Shown here: positions 7,594-15,573 of the stretch, piece by piece
Position numbering within the stretch: the first letter of the stretch is position 1
How the letters are laid out: every line of letters begins with the position of its first letter
Assembly: GCA_964475135.1 (NCBI GenBank)
Contig: CAYYWL010000015.1
Coordinates: 1-38,360 of the forward strand
Length of the DNA: 38,360 bases
Direction: 5' to 3'
Source: TMED14 sp964475135
GTDB lineage: Bacteria > Bacteroidota > Bacteroidia > Flavobacteriales > Schleiferiaceae
Made by a program: the position numbers and the translations under genes
The notes under the pieces: model-generated
What the model saw: only the letters and a program-made list of their open reading frames with translations
What the model was told of the DNA's origin: nothing
The model's database searches: none

Positions 7594-9098
7594 AACGCGC
7601 TCGAATCGAGGCTGCTGAGCGCAGTAGACGCAACAAACGCGAGCGAAGCCTCCATTGCCTCGTGGGCGTAGTAATCTCCAGATGTGGCGGGGTACGTCGC
7701 GCGAAAACGCTGCTTGAGCGTTTCAAGACGGGGACCGAGGTTTCGGCCGCTGCGTTCCGAAGCCTGCACGGCACAGAGCCATTCCATGGCCAAGATACGT
7801 TGGACGTTGCCCAATACCTCGAACAGATCGGTTGCTGCGTTGGCGCCCATACTCACGTGGTCCTCTTGACCAGCGCTGCTGTCGATGCTGTCGGCACTTG
7901 CGGGCGTGGCCCGCTGCTTGTTCCGGCTCACCAAGGCTGCGGCGGCGTACTGTACGATCATTAAACCGCTTTCTACGCCACTGTCTGCAGCCAAAAACAT
8001 TGGAAGGCCGCGCTTGCCCAGCGTAAGTTGGTTTATGCGGCGCTCGCTGATGCTGCCCCACTCGGCACTCGCAATTTTGGCGTAGTCAAACGCAAGCGCA
8101 AGCGGCTGGCCGTGAAAGTGTCCCGCACTTACGCCGTCGCCGCTGTCGGTGAAGACCAGCGGGTTGTCGGTCACCGAGGCGGACTCGGTCTCAAGCACGC
8201 TCACCACGTGGCGCCATGCGTCGCGGCTTGCGCCGTGCACTTGGGGCATGCAGCGAAAGGAGTACGGATCCTGCACATGGGGCTTTTCGTAGTGCCAAAG
8301 CGGCGATCCCTCTGCCCAAGAGCGAATGTTCTGTGCCACCATTCCTTGGCCTTGGTGCGGACGCAAAGCGTGTACGCGGTCCTCAAACGGCGAAGGCATT
8401 CCGTCAAAGGCCAGCAGTGAGGCGGTTCCGGCGGCATCAGCCCAGGCAGCCACCTGCGCCGCCTTGAGTGCAGACGCCAAACCTACAGCCTGCATGAACT
8501 GGGTTCCGTTGATCAGTGCAAGACCCTCTTTGGCCTCGAGCACTTGGGGCTCAACGCCGAGCTCTGCCCAAAACTGAGCTGCCGGCTTGCGGTGTCCGCG
8601 GTGCAGCAAGTGCGCTTCGCCGAGCAAGGCAAGTGACAGGTGTGCGAGTGGTGCCAAGTCTCCAGACGCACCGAGTGACCCCATGAGCGGAACCTCCGGA
8701 AGGGCATCCGCCCGGTACAGCGTCACGACTGCGTCGAGTAGTTCGGGGCGAACACCAGAATGTGCAAGGGCCAAATTCCGCGCTTTAGACGCCAGCATAA
8801 GTCGAACAATCGCTGGTTCGGCCAAAGGCCCCGAACCGGCAGCATGGCTAATGATTAAGTTGCGCTGAAGGGCGCGCAAATCTTCGCGCGCCACCGCGGT
8901 CGTGCAGAGCGCGCCAAATCCGGTATTAACCCCGTAGACGACGCGACCGGACTCGATTCCGCGCTCGACTGCGGCTCGGTTTGCGGCCACGAGTTCGCGA
9001 TCTGACGGACTCAAAATCAATTCTGCACGGCCCTCGGCCACAAATTGCCAGTCAGAAAGGGTCCACGTTTGAGTAAGATGTAAGGAATGCAGCGCCAT
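7590..9098 (-). CDS. hutH: Histidine ammonia-lyase
   Basis: HutH removes ammonia from L-histidine to give trans-urocanate. The 502-residue protein has the MIO-forming Ala-Ser-Gly at residues 144-146 within GSLGASGDLAPL, the YGVNTGFG motif (about 55-62), LIISHAAGSG (about 82-91), QDPYSFRCMPQVHG, and EDHVSMGANAA toward the C-terminus. The Ser-His in ISHAAG and the QDPYSxRCxPQV block fit histidine rather than tyrosine ammonia-lyases. The start was taken at ATG 9098 rather than 9173, since the extra 25 residues have no family counterpart and contain the promoter box. No hutU, hutI or formiminoglutamate gene is nearby, so its pathway here is unclear. It diverges from the photolyase operon. Confidence 0.92.
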   Translation of the reverse strand: MALHSLHLTQTWTLSDWQFVAEGRAELILSPSDRELVAANRAAVERGIESGRVVYGVNTGFGALCTTAVAREDLRALQRNLIISHAAGSGPLAEPAIVRLMLASKARNLALAHSGVRPELLDAVVTLYRADALPEVPLMGSLGASGDLAPLAHLSLALLGEAHLLHRGHRKPAAQFWAELGVEPQVLEAKEGLALINGTQFMQAVGLASALKAAQVAAWADAAGTASLLAFDGMPSPFEDRVHALRPHQGQGMVAQNIRSWAEGSPLWHYEKPHVQDPYSFRCMPQVHGASRDAWRHVVSVLETESASVTDNPLVFTDSGDGVSAGHFHGQPLALAFDYAKIASAEWGSISERRINQLTLGKRGLPMFLAADSGVESGLMIVQYAAAALVSRNKQRATPASADSIDSSAGQEDHVSMGANAATDLFEVLGNVQRILAMEWLCAVQASERSGRNLGPRLETLKQRFRATYPATSGDYYAHEAMEASLAFVASTALSSLDSSAF

Positions 9099-9115
9099 GC
9101 GGTCAAGGGTTTCAA

Positions 9116-9123
9116 CAAAAGTA
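9116..9123 (-). promoter_or_regulatory. -7 box for hutH (TACTTTTG)
   Basis: This is a perfect TAnnTTTG on the minus strand, 17 bases before the hutH ATG at 9098. It lies inside the longer possible reading frame and so argues for the shorter start. Confidence 0.55.
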
Positions 9124-9136
9124 GTCCCGGCGGTGT

Positions 9137-9144
9137 TAGCCTTG
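9137..9144 (+). promoter_or_regulatory. Possible -7 box for the SDR/photolyase operon (TAGCCTTG)
   Basis: The box has one mismatch to TAnnTTTG and ends 2 bases before the SDR ATG. It would direct an essentially leaderless transcript. It is weaker than the hutH box with which it shares the 48-base divergent spacer. Confidence 0.35.
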
Positions 9145-9146
9145 GT

Positions 9147-9827
9147 ATGAAAACCTACTTTGTCGTCGGGCACCGGAGCGGAATCGGTCGCGCCCTTACG
9201 GAACTCCTTTTGCGCCGAGGGGACGCCGTGGTCGGACTGTCGCGCAGCGAATCAGGCCTTACCCACCCTAACCTAAGCGAATTCCGCGCGGACATTCTGA
9301 ATTGGGATGGAACCGGACTTCCGGAGGCGCTGGACGGATTCGTGTATGCCCCGGGCAGCATTAACCTCAAGCCGTTCAAGGGCTACAAACCTGAAGAGTT
9401 TCGAAGCGACTTCGAAATCAACGCATTGGGTGCTGCTTTGACACTGCAAAAAGCTGAGAAGGCACTGCGCGCATCCCAAGGTTCTGCCCTCTTGTTTAGT
9501 ACAGTGGCCGTGGGGCAAGGAATGAGCTACCACGCCAGCATCGCCATGGCCAAAGGAGCCGTTGAAGGCCTCGTTCGGTCGCTGGCCGCCGAATGGGCGC
9601 CTGCCGTGCGCGTGAACGCAGTAGCTCCTTCGCTGACCGATACGCCGTTAGCTTCGAAGCTTTTGGGCAACGAAGCCCGCGCCGCGGCTGCCGCAGAGCG
9701 CCACCCCCTCAAGCGAGTGGGTCAAGTGGGAGAACTCGCGCATGCCGGGCTCGCCCTGCTCGACAATCCATGGATCAGCGGCCAGGTTTTGGGCGTCGAC
9801 GGCGGTATGAGCAGTTTGCGCCCCTAA
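9147..9827 (+). CDS. Short-chain dehydrogenase/reductase family protein lacking the usual catalytic Tyr
   Basis: This 226-residue Rossmann protein begins MKTYFVVGHRSGIGRALTELL, with the nucleotide-binding GxxSGIG, and ends with the SDR C-terminal NPWISGQVLGVDGGMSS. The N-terminal dinucleotide site looks intact and Asn in DFEINALGA is present. The active-site block reads SYHASIAMAKGAVEGL. Aligned on the conserved Lys, the position of the catalytic Tyr (four before Lys) is Ile and the following Ser is Ala, so the standard Ser-Tyr-Lys triad is broken. The substrate is unknown. It is the first gene of the flavin/photolyase operon, and its TAA abuts the ATG of the flavin reductase. ATG 9147 is preferred over 9087 because the Rossmann strand begins directly after it. 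Confidence 0.85.
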   Translation: MKTYFVVGHRSGIGRALTELLLRRGDAVVGLSRSESGLTHPNLSEFRADILNWDGTGLPEALDGFVYAPGSINLKPFKGYKPEEFRSDFEINALGAALTLQKAEKALRASQGSALLFSTVAVGQGMSYHASIAMAKGAVEGLVRSLAAEWAPAVRVNAVAPSLTDTPLASKLLGNEARAAAAAERHPLKRVGQVGELAHAGLALLDNPWISGQVLGVDGGMSSLRP

Positions 9828-10457
9828 ATGCTTACTCCGGATATTTGGAACGCGTGGGAACCCCGCTTCCGCGCACAGTTCTTCAATTCGTTGGGCGGCC
9901 CGCGGCAGGTGGGTTTGCTCACGAGCTTTTCGCCGCAGGGTGTCGCCAATGCGGCCGTGTTCAGCCAAACACTGCATGTTAGCGCAAATCCGCCGCAGCT
10001 CGGCTTCCTCTTTCGCCCCTTGACGGCAGAACACCAGGGGCTTCGCTACGTGCGCGCCCAAGGCTGCTTTGGCTTTCACGTACTCTCCGGCGGAACCGCT
10101 CAAGCCCAGCAACTCCACCAGTGCAGCGCCAAATATCCCGAGGGCGAAAGCGAACTGGATGCAGTGGGTCTTAGCTGGGAAGCGTTTGAAACGCTTCACG
10201 CGCCCCGAATTCACGACGCGGTGGTCGCCTACGGCCTGAAGCTCACCGAAGAGCACCAGCTCGCCAACGGAACCATTCTGGTCGTCGGTTCGGTGGACGA
10301 GGTCCATGTACATCCTTCGGCCACGGTGCACCCAAGGGGCCACGTGCAGCACCCTAACGACCTGCTTTTAGCCCAGGGACTCGACACCTACCACCACAGC
10401 AGTGCACTTGTCGCGCTGAGCTACGCCCAGCCCGGAACCCTTCCTGAGCAGCTTTAA
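9828..10457 (+). CDS. Flavin reductase-like FMN-binding protein
   Basis: The 209-residue protein resembles flavin reductase-like split-barrel proteins that bind FMN or reduce flavins with NAD(P)H. Supporting segments are FNSLGGPRQVGLLTSFSPQGVANAAVFSQTLHV-type text (about residues 19-51), NPPQLGFLFRPL, and the central FGFHVL strand near residue 83. The conserved SxxPxGxxNxAxFS arrangement is visible as TSFSPQGVANAAVFS. Its ATG directly follows the stop of the SDR gene. The operon context with two flavoprotein photolyases suggests it supplies reduced flavin or keeps their FAD reduced. That link is inferred, not shown. Confidence 0.82.
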   Translation: MLTPDIWNAWEPRFRAQFFNSLGGPRQVGLLTSFSPQGVANAAVFSQTLHVSANPPQLGFLFRPLTAEHQGLRYVRAQGCFGFHVLSGGTAQAQQLHQCSAKYPEGESELDAVGLSWEAFETLHAPRIHDAVVAYGLKLTEEHQLANGTILVVGSVDEVHVHPSATVHPRGHVQHPNDLLLAQGLDTYHHSSALVALSYAQPGTLPEQL

Positions 10458-10461
10458 CCCC

Positions 10462-10617
10462 ATGCGCGGCGTAGCCAAATCCAACCTGCCCCAAAAGGAC
10501 TGCGCACACTGCGGCCGACCGTTCGCATGGCGCAAAAAATGGGAACGCGACTGGGACCAGGTCAAGTTTTGCTCGGACCGCTGCCGCGCTGAATCCAAGA
10601 AAAAGCCGCTCGAATGA
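10462..10617 (+). CDS. DUF2256 small zinc-finger-like protein (51 aa)
   Basis: A 51-residue open frame fills the spacer between the flavin reductase and the photolyase. It carries KDCAHCGRPFAWRKKWERDW followed by VKFCSDRCR. The two pairs of cysteines (Cys-x2-Cys and Cys-x3-Cys) and the RKKWERxW core are the hallmark of DUF2256, a small family often found beside cryptochrome/photolyase genes. Four Cys could bind zinc. It starts 4 bases after the preceding stop, and its TGA overlaps the photolyase ATG (ATGA), so translational coupling is likely. Its function is not known. Confidence 0.93.
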   Translation: MRGVAKSNLPQKDCAHCGRPFAWRKKWERDWDQVKFCSDRCRAESKKKPLE

Positions 10618-12134
10618 TTCTTCGGCTCATCCTTGGTGACCAACTCAATCCGCTGCATTCCTGGTTTCGCGAGGTGCGCGAAGACGTGGTGTATGCCATG
10701 TTTGAATCGGGTGAAGAGCTCCGCTACGCCCCCCACCACCGCCAAAAAATGCTGGCATTTTTGCACGGAATCCAGCAGTTTGCCCATCACCTTCGCCAGT
10801 CCGGGCACCGGGTAGAATACTGGACACTCGACGATCCGCGGCAACAAGGAAGCCTACGCGCCAACCTTGAGGCCCTCAAGCGCGAACTGTCCACCGGCAC
10901 TGATCTCGAGATTGAGTACCAAGAGCCCGACGAATACCGGGTCGATCAAGCGCTTCACGGTATCGGCACCTGCGTCACCAGCGAACACTTTCTCACCGAA
11001 CGCGGCACGCTGGCCGCCCAATTTGCCGGCAAAAAGACCTACCTCATGGAATCGTTTTACCGGGCGATGCGCGTGCGGTACAGGGTACTGCTCGATGCTT
11101 CAGGGCAGCCTGAGGGCGGAACCTGGAACTTCGACTCGGACAACCGCGCGTCTTGGGACCCGAAGCAGCCGGTTCCGGCCGAATGGCGGGCTCACCACGA
11201 CGTTCGCGAAATTGACGCTCGACTGGACCGCAACAAAATCCCGCGCTGGGGCGACGCTCTCGCTGACGACTTCCCTTGGCCCTGCGACCGCAGCGAATCC
11301 TTGGCGCTCCTCAGCCATTTTATTGAGTTTGGGCTCCCCTTGTTTGGCCGCTACCAAGATGCGCTCGCCGAAAGCCAGGATTTTCTGTTTCACAGCCGAA
11401 TCTCGTTTGCTCTGAACACCAAAATGCTTCATCCGCATGAAGTGATTGAAGCGGCTGAAACGGCCTGGCGGCGCGACCCCGAGACCTACCCCCTGCCGGC
11501 TGTCGAGGGATTTATCCGCCAAATTCTCGGCTGGCGCGAATACGTTCGCGGAATTTACTGGGCCCAAATGCCCGAGTACTCCGAACTAAATTACTTCAAC
11601 CACCAACGCCCACTGCCCGATTGGATGTACACGGGAAAAACCCAGATGCGCTGCATGCAGGTCGCGGTGGACCAAAGCCTTCGCACCGCCTATGCCCACC
11701 ACATCCAGCGGCTTATGGTGGTGGGCAACTTCGCGCTCTTGGCGGGATTTGACCCGCGCGAGCTGGACGCCTGGTACCTCGGAATCTACATCGACGCCCT
11801 CGAATGGGTCGAAATGCCCAACACTCGGGGCATGAGCCAGTTCGCCGACGGCGGAATCGTCGGAACCAAACCCTACGTGAGCAGTGGCGCCTACATTCAC
11901 AAGCAGGGCAACCACTGTACCAACTGCGCCTATTCGGTTGCTGAAAAAGTGGGGGAACGCGCCTGCCCTTTCAACGCACTCTACTGGCACTTTTATGCGC
12001 GGAACCGGCCCCTTCTCGAGCGCAACCCCCGAGTAGGAATGGTCTACCGAACTTGGGACAAAATGAAGCCCGACCATCGTAAAGCGTTACTTGAACAAGC
12101 TGAGCAAAACTTACTTAATATAAATTTATTATGA
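10614..12134 (+). CDS. phrB: Iron-sulfur bacterial cryptochrome/(6-4) photolyase (PhrB/CryB type)
   Basis: The 506-residue protein belongs to the FeS-BCP (CryPro) family, whose best-known member PhrB repairs (6-4) photoproducts using FAD, a 4Fe-4S cluster and a lumazine antenna. It begins LRLILGDQLNPLHSW, typical of the antenna domain. The four cluster cysteines are Cys347, Cys435, Cys438 and Cys451, in RCMQV, HCTNC and RACPF. Their spacing equals that of PhrB (350, 438, 441, 454) with a constant shift of three. The FAD region shows MPNTRGMSQFADGG (about 401-414). It overlaps DUF2256 and the DASH gene by 4 bases each. The 3' end is unusually AT-rich. Confidence 0.95.
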   Translation: MILRLILGDQLNPLHSWFREVREDVVYAMFESGEELRYAPHHRQKMLAFLHGIQQFAHHLRQSGHRVEYWTLDDPRQQGSLRANLEALKRELSTGTDLEIEYQEPDEYRVDQALHGIGTCVTSEHFLTERGTLAAQFAGKKTYLMESFYRAMRVRYRVLLDASGQPEGGTWNFDSDNRASWDPKQPVPAEWRAHHDVREIDARLDRNKIPRWGDALADDFPWPCDRSESLALLSHFIEFGLPLFGRYQDALAESQDFLFHSRISFALNTKMLHPHEVIEAAETAWRRDPETYPLPAVEGFIRQILGWREYVRGIYWAQMPEYSELNYFNHQRPLPDWMYTGKTQMRCMQVAVDQSLRTAYAHHIQRLMVVGNFALLAGFDPRELDAWYLGIYIDALEWVEMPNTRGMSQFADGGIVGTKPYVSSGAYIHKQGNHCTNCAYSVAEKVGERACPFNALYWHFYARNRPLLERNPRVGMVYRTWDKMKPDHRKALLEQAEQNLLNINLL

Positions 12135-13354
12135 TTGTTTGGTGGGTTCGCCACGACCAGCGACTAAGCGATAACATCTGCTGGGATTCCGCCCGCGAAC
12201 TCGCCGAAGCTACAGGCCAAGAACTGTGCGCGGTGTACGCATGGAACCACCTTGATCAAGCGAAGGGGATCGGAGGAATTCCGCGAATGAGCCCACGGCG
12301 TGCCGAATGGATTCGCGAAGGACTCAGTGCCCTTGGCCACGCGTTAGAAGCCCAGGGGGTAGCGCTGCAGCAAGCGCAAGGAAGCATTACCGACTGGCTG
12401 CGTGCCAACCGGCCGCACACGCTACTGTTCAGCCGTGCCGTCGCCACCGAAGAACGGCAGCAGGAATCCGAAGTCAAGGCGGTTGGAATTCCAACGCGGG
12501 CCTTTTGGACCCATACCCTACTCACCCATGGCGAAGTCCCCGGCGACTTGGACCGGCTTCCGCCTACGTTCACCCCATTTCGGCACCGTGTCGAACGTGA
12601 AGCGCTCTCGTTTGACCTCGACCTGCCACAGACTGCGCCGAGCGACCACAGCCCTACTTCGTCAAGAGAGGCCTTCCCATTTCACGCCGGTGAAGCCTCC
12701 GCACTCGCTCGGCTCGAAGCGTACGTCCGAAATCCGGATGGCGCCGCTGCGTACAAAACCCGCCGCAACGGCCTACTCGGAACCGAGTTTTCGACGAAAT
12801 TCTCTCCCTGGCTGGCCTCGGGTGCTCTGAGTCCGAAGCGAATTTGGCAAGTATGCCTAGACCTCGAGGACGAGCTCGGCGGCAGCCCAGACGTCGAGTG
12901 GATTCGCGTTGAACTGCTGTGGCGCGAGTACTTTCAGTGGGTCGCCTACTCGGCGGGAGCTAAGCTGTTTCAGAAGCAGGGATTTCGTGAGGTTCCGCCC
13001 AAAAACGGATTCAACGCAAAGGCCTTTCAACGCTGGGTGGACGGCACCACCGGCGATGAATTCGTCGACGCGGGAATGCGCGAACTCGCCGAAACGGGGT
13101 TCAGCAGCAACCGCGCGCGTCAAAACATGGCGTCATACCTAATTCACGACCTCGGCATGGACTGGAGGTACGGCGCAGCCTACTTTGAATCGCAACTCCT
13201 TGACTACGACCCCGCGAGCAACTGGGCCAACTGGGCCTACATCGCGGGCGTTGGCAATGATCCGCGCCCCGTTCGCCGCTTCAATACCGCCAAACAAGCA
13301 TCTGACTACGACGCCGACGGAGCATTTCGTGCTCATTGGCTTCGCCGTGGCTAA
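12131..13354 (+). CDS. Cryptochrome DASH / deoxyribodipyrimidine photolyase
   Basis: This 407-residue FAD-binding photolyase-family protein has the N-terminal alpha/beta antenna domain (IVWWVRHDQRLSDN at residues 2-15) and a complete helical FAD domain. DASH-type signatures are YKTRRNGLLGTEFSTKFSPW (about 216-235), LLWREYFQW, TGFSSNRARQNMASYL, and SNWANWAYIAGVGNDPRPVR near residue 360-380. DASH proteins repair cyclobutane dimers in single-stranded DNA or act as light sensors; which applies here cannot be told. It begins within the ATGA overlap with the FeS photolyase. The A/T-rich stretch just before the start (no Shine-Dalgarno) is typical for translation initiation in this phylum. Confidence 0.93.
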   Translation: MIVWWVRHDQRLSDNICWDSARELAEATGQELCAVYAWNHLDQAKGIGGIPRMSPRRAEWIREGLSALGHALEAQGVALQQAQGSITDWLRANRPHTLLFSRAVATEERQQESEVKAVGIPTRAFWTHTLLTHGEVPGDLDRLPPTFTPFRHRVEREALSFDLDLPQTAPSDHSPTSSREAFPFHAGEASALARLEAYVRNPDGAAAYKTRRNGLLGTEFSTKFSPWLASGALSPKRIWQVCLDLEDELGGSPDVEWIRVELLWREYFQWVAYSAGAKLFQKQGFREVPPKNGFNAKAFQRWVDGTTGDEFVDAGMRELAETGFSSNRARQNMASYLIHDLGMDWRYGAAYFESQLLDYDPASNWANWAYIAGVGNDPRPVRRFNTAKQASDYDADGAFRAHWLRRG

Positions 13355-13363
13355 CTTGGCGGC

Positions 13364-13636
13364 ATGCAGCACGACCTTCACATTATTGCGATTTACTTCC
13401 GCGGATTGGTGTACCGCTACGAGAATCCAAAAGGCGGAATTCGCCTTCGCGAATCCCTGCTCCACCAAGAAATGATCCGCCGTAAGGTGCTCCAGCCCCA
13501 CCCCTTGGATGCGTCCCGCGGAATCCTCACCTTTCGGGGGGAGCGCTGTGCTAAGGACATTGTCCACAAAATGATTCGCCCCCTGCTGTACATCATTTTT
13601 AGCGCACTGCTTGCTGCGGCACTATTTGGAATCTAG
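13364..13636 (+). CDS. Hypothetical 90-residue protein with C-terminal membrane segment
   Basis: I do not recognise this protein. It reads from MQHDLHIIAIYFRGLVYRYE through a basic central region and ends with a single hydrophobic segment (about residues 72-88, LLYIIFSALLAAALF), so it may be tail-anchored in the membrane. It starts 9 bases after the DASH stop and ends 1 base before the next start. It is therefore almost certainly part of the photolyase operon. Base composition and codon choice look like its neighbours. The tight placement is the main reason for calling it real. Confidence 0.7.
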   Translation: MQHDLHIIAIYFRGLVYRYENPKGGIRLRESLLHQEMIRRKVLQPHPLDASRGILTFRGERCAKDIVHKMIRPLLYIIFSALLAAALFGI

Positions 13637-13637
13637 C

Positions 13638-14243
13638 ATGAAATCGCTGGCCTTTGCGACCGCACTCGCATGCGCACTCGCGGTGCACGCCCAAACCGAA
13701 GTTTGGACTGCAGTGAACGCGAAGTACGCAATGAGCAAACGCTGGGACCTCGGCGCTTCGTTTGAATCTCGATGGCGGAGCTCAGGGTACCAGCAGTTTT
13801 CTGACCTCAGACTTAGCCGCGAAGCCAAGAACCGTATAAAGTACTTCTACGAGTTTAGGGCCCCACTTAACGCACACGTGAATCCGCGCCACACCGTCGC
13901 AATTGAAAAGGGGTTCAAAGTCAAGTGGAACGGCCACAAGATTGCTGATGTGACCTTTGGGACACGCTACCACTTCAACCGCGCTGCTCGCGTTCGCTAT
14001 GGGATTTATGCAGAACGCAAATTTGGCTACCTGACGCCGGAATGGGGATCAGAACTGTGGATGTCAAGTTTTGCACCGTGGTCCGATCCACGCAGGATTC
14101 GGCATACCGCTTCGCTCAACTGGGAACCCAATAAATCCTGGAAACTCACCTTAGGGTGGTCCAACCAAACCAACATTCGCCGCAGTGGCGCAATTGATGC
14201 CGAATTTGGAATACTGCGGCTCGGAATCCGCACAAAATTCTAG
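13638..14243 (+). CDS. DUF2490-like outer-membrane beta-barrel protein
   Basis: The 201-residue protein starts with a signal peptide (MKSLAFATALACALAVHA, cleavage probably before QTEVW). It continues with alternating strands rich in aromatic and charged residues: EVWTAVNAKYAMSKRWDLGAS, RIKYFYEFRAPL, ARVRYGIYAERKFG, and a final LRLGIRTKF ending in Phe. This is the pattern of a small outer-membrane barrel and fits the DUF2490 family. The start ATG 13638 places the signal peptide at the N-terminus; a frame from 13611 would add nine residues before it. It is the last gene of the photolyase operon and ends one base from convergent hisS. Its role is unknown. Confidence 0.7.
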   Translation: MKSLAFATALACALAVHAQTEVWTAVNAKYAMSKRWDLGASFESRWRSSGYQQFSDLRLSREAKNRIKYFYEFRAPLNAHVNPRHTVAIEKGFKVKWNGHKIADVTFGTRYHFNRAARVRYGIYAERKFGYLTPEWGSELWMSSFAPWSDPRRIRHTASLNWEPNKSWKLTLGWSNQTNIRRSGAIDAEFGILRLGIRTKF

Positions 14244-14244
14244 C

Positions 14245-15573
14245 CTACCACGCAAAACCCGCCAAATCGGCCAATGCTACGCTCAACTGTTCGCCCGACC
14301 GCAGGTTTTTAACCTGAATAGACTGGGCAGCTTGCTCTTGAGCTCCGGCCATCACCGCATATCCTGCACCGATTTTTTCGGCGTAGTCAAACTGCTTTTT
14401 GATTTTGGCCGGCTCGGGATAAAGCACGGTGCGGACTCCGGCAGCGCGCAACGCTTCTGCCACCTGAAAGGCGAAGTCAGACTCCGCTTCGCTGAACTGA
14501 AACACCATGGCTTGAGGTCCAGAAGCCAACTCAGGCAACAGGCCGAGTTCCTCGAGGCAGAGTACGATGCGGTCCAGACCAAAACTGATTCCGACCCCAC
14601 TGAGGCCCGGAACGCCAAAAATACCGGTAAGGTTGTCGTAGCGACCGCCACCACCGACGCTGCCCATGGCAACTCCAAGCGCTTGCACTTCAAAAATGCA
14701 GCCCGTGTAGTAGTTCAGCCCGCGGGCCAAGGTGACGTCGAGCTCCAAGCGACCCGTGGCACTTGCCCGCGCCACCAGCCAACGAAGCTCTTCGACCGCA
14801 GCAGACCCTGCCGCTGATTCCGAAAGCCACGCAGCCATTCGGTCCAACGTAGCATTGAGATCACCCATGGGCTGCAGGGCAGGCTCAAGTGCAGCACACT
14901 GGGCGTCGGTAAATCCGCGTTCGCGCCATTCGGCACGGACCCCGTCGGGACCAATTTTGTCGAGTTTGTCTAAGGCCACCGTAAAATCAATCAGGCGATC
15001 GCCCAACCCCGCAACTTCAGCGATTCCGGCCAGTAGACCGCGGTGGTTGACGCGAACCGCTACATCGAGACCAAGCTCGGCAAAAGCATGGTGGTACATG
15101 GCTATAAGCTCAACCTCTTGCCACAGGCTCGAAGTACCCACTACATCGGCGTCGCACTGGTAGAACTCGCGAAAGCGACCCTTTTGCGGATTGTCGGCCC
15201 GCCACACCGGTTGGATTTGGTAGCGCCGAAATGGCATCGCCAATTGACCCGCATTCTGGGCCACATAACGAGCAAAAGGAACCGTCAGGTCGTAGCGCAA
15301 CGCCTTGTCCGTCAATTCCGAGGCCTTTGGTTGCGATGGATCCGACACCGACTTCATAAAGTCGCCAGATCGCAAAATCTTAAAAATCAAGCGGTCGCCC
15401 TCTTCGCCATACTTCCCCATCAAGGTATCGAGGTTCTCAAACGACGGGGTTTCTAAGGGTGCAAACCCGTAGCGCTCGAACACGCGCTGAAGCACGCCCA
15501 CTACGTGGCGTCGGCGCATCACATCGGCTGCAGCGAAGTCGCGGGTTCCTTTGGCGGGTCGGGCTTGGCTCAC
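14245..15573 (-). CDS. hisS: Histidine-tRNA ligase
   Basis: HisRS charges tRNA-His. The 442-residue class II synthetase shows the N-terminal PAKGTRDF (about residues 6-13), motif 2 FRRYQIQPVWRADNPQKGRF with the downstream EFYQCDADVVG, the histidine-binding ARGLNYYTG (about 283-291), motif 3 GISFGLDRI, and a C-terminal anticodon-binding domain. The start is GTG at 15573, within a GTGA overlap with the stop of the ABC-F gene upstream, so the two are co-transcribed. It ends convergently one base from the DUF2490 gene. Confidence 0.96.
   Translation of the reverse strand: MSQARPAKGTRDFAAADVMRRRHVVGVLQRVFERYGFAPLETPSFENLDTLMGKYGEEGDRLIFKILRSGDFMKSVSDPSQPKASELTDKALRYDLTVPFARYVAQNAGQLAMPFRRYQIQPVWRADNPQKGRFREFYQCDADVVGTSSLWQEVELIAMYHHAFAELGLDVAVRVNHRGLLAGIAEVAGLGDRLIDFTVALDKLDKIGPDGVRAEWRERGFTDAQCAALEPALQPMGDLNATLDRMAAWLSESAAGSAAVEELRWLVARASATGRLELDVTLARGLNYYTGCIFEVQALGVAMGSVGGGGRYDNLTGIFGVPGLSGVGISFGLDRIVLCLEELGLLPELASGPQAMVFQFSEAESDFAFQVAEALRAAGVRTVLYPEPAKIKKQFDYAEKIGAGYAVMAGAQEQAAQSIQVKNLRSGEQLSVALADLAGFAW

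Noticed and set aside
7590..9098. Tyrosine or phenylalanine ammonia-lyase instead of HutH
   Set aside because: The selectivity region reads ISHAAG and the QDPYSxRCxPQV block is present, both typical of histidine ammonia-lyases.
9099..9173. 25-residue N-terminal extension of hutH
   Set aside because: It has no family counterpart, contains the hutH promoter box and would overlap the SDR start.
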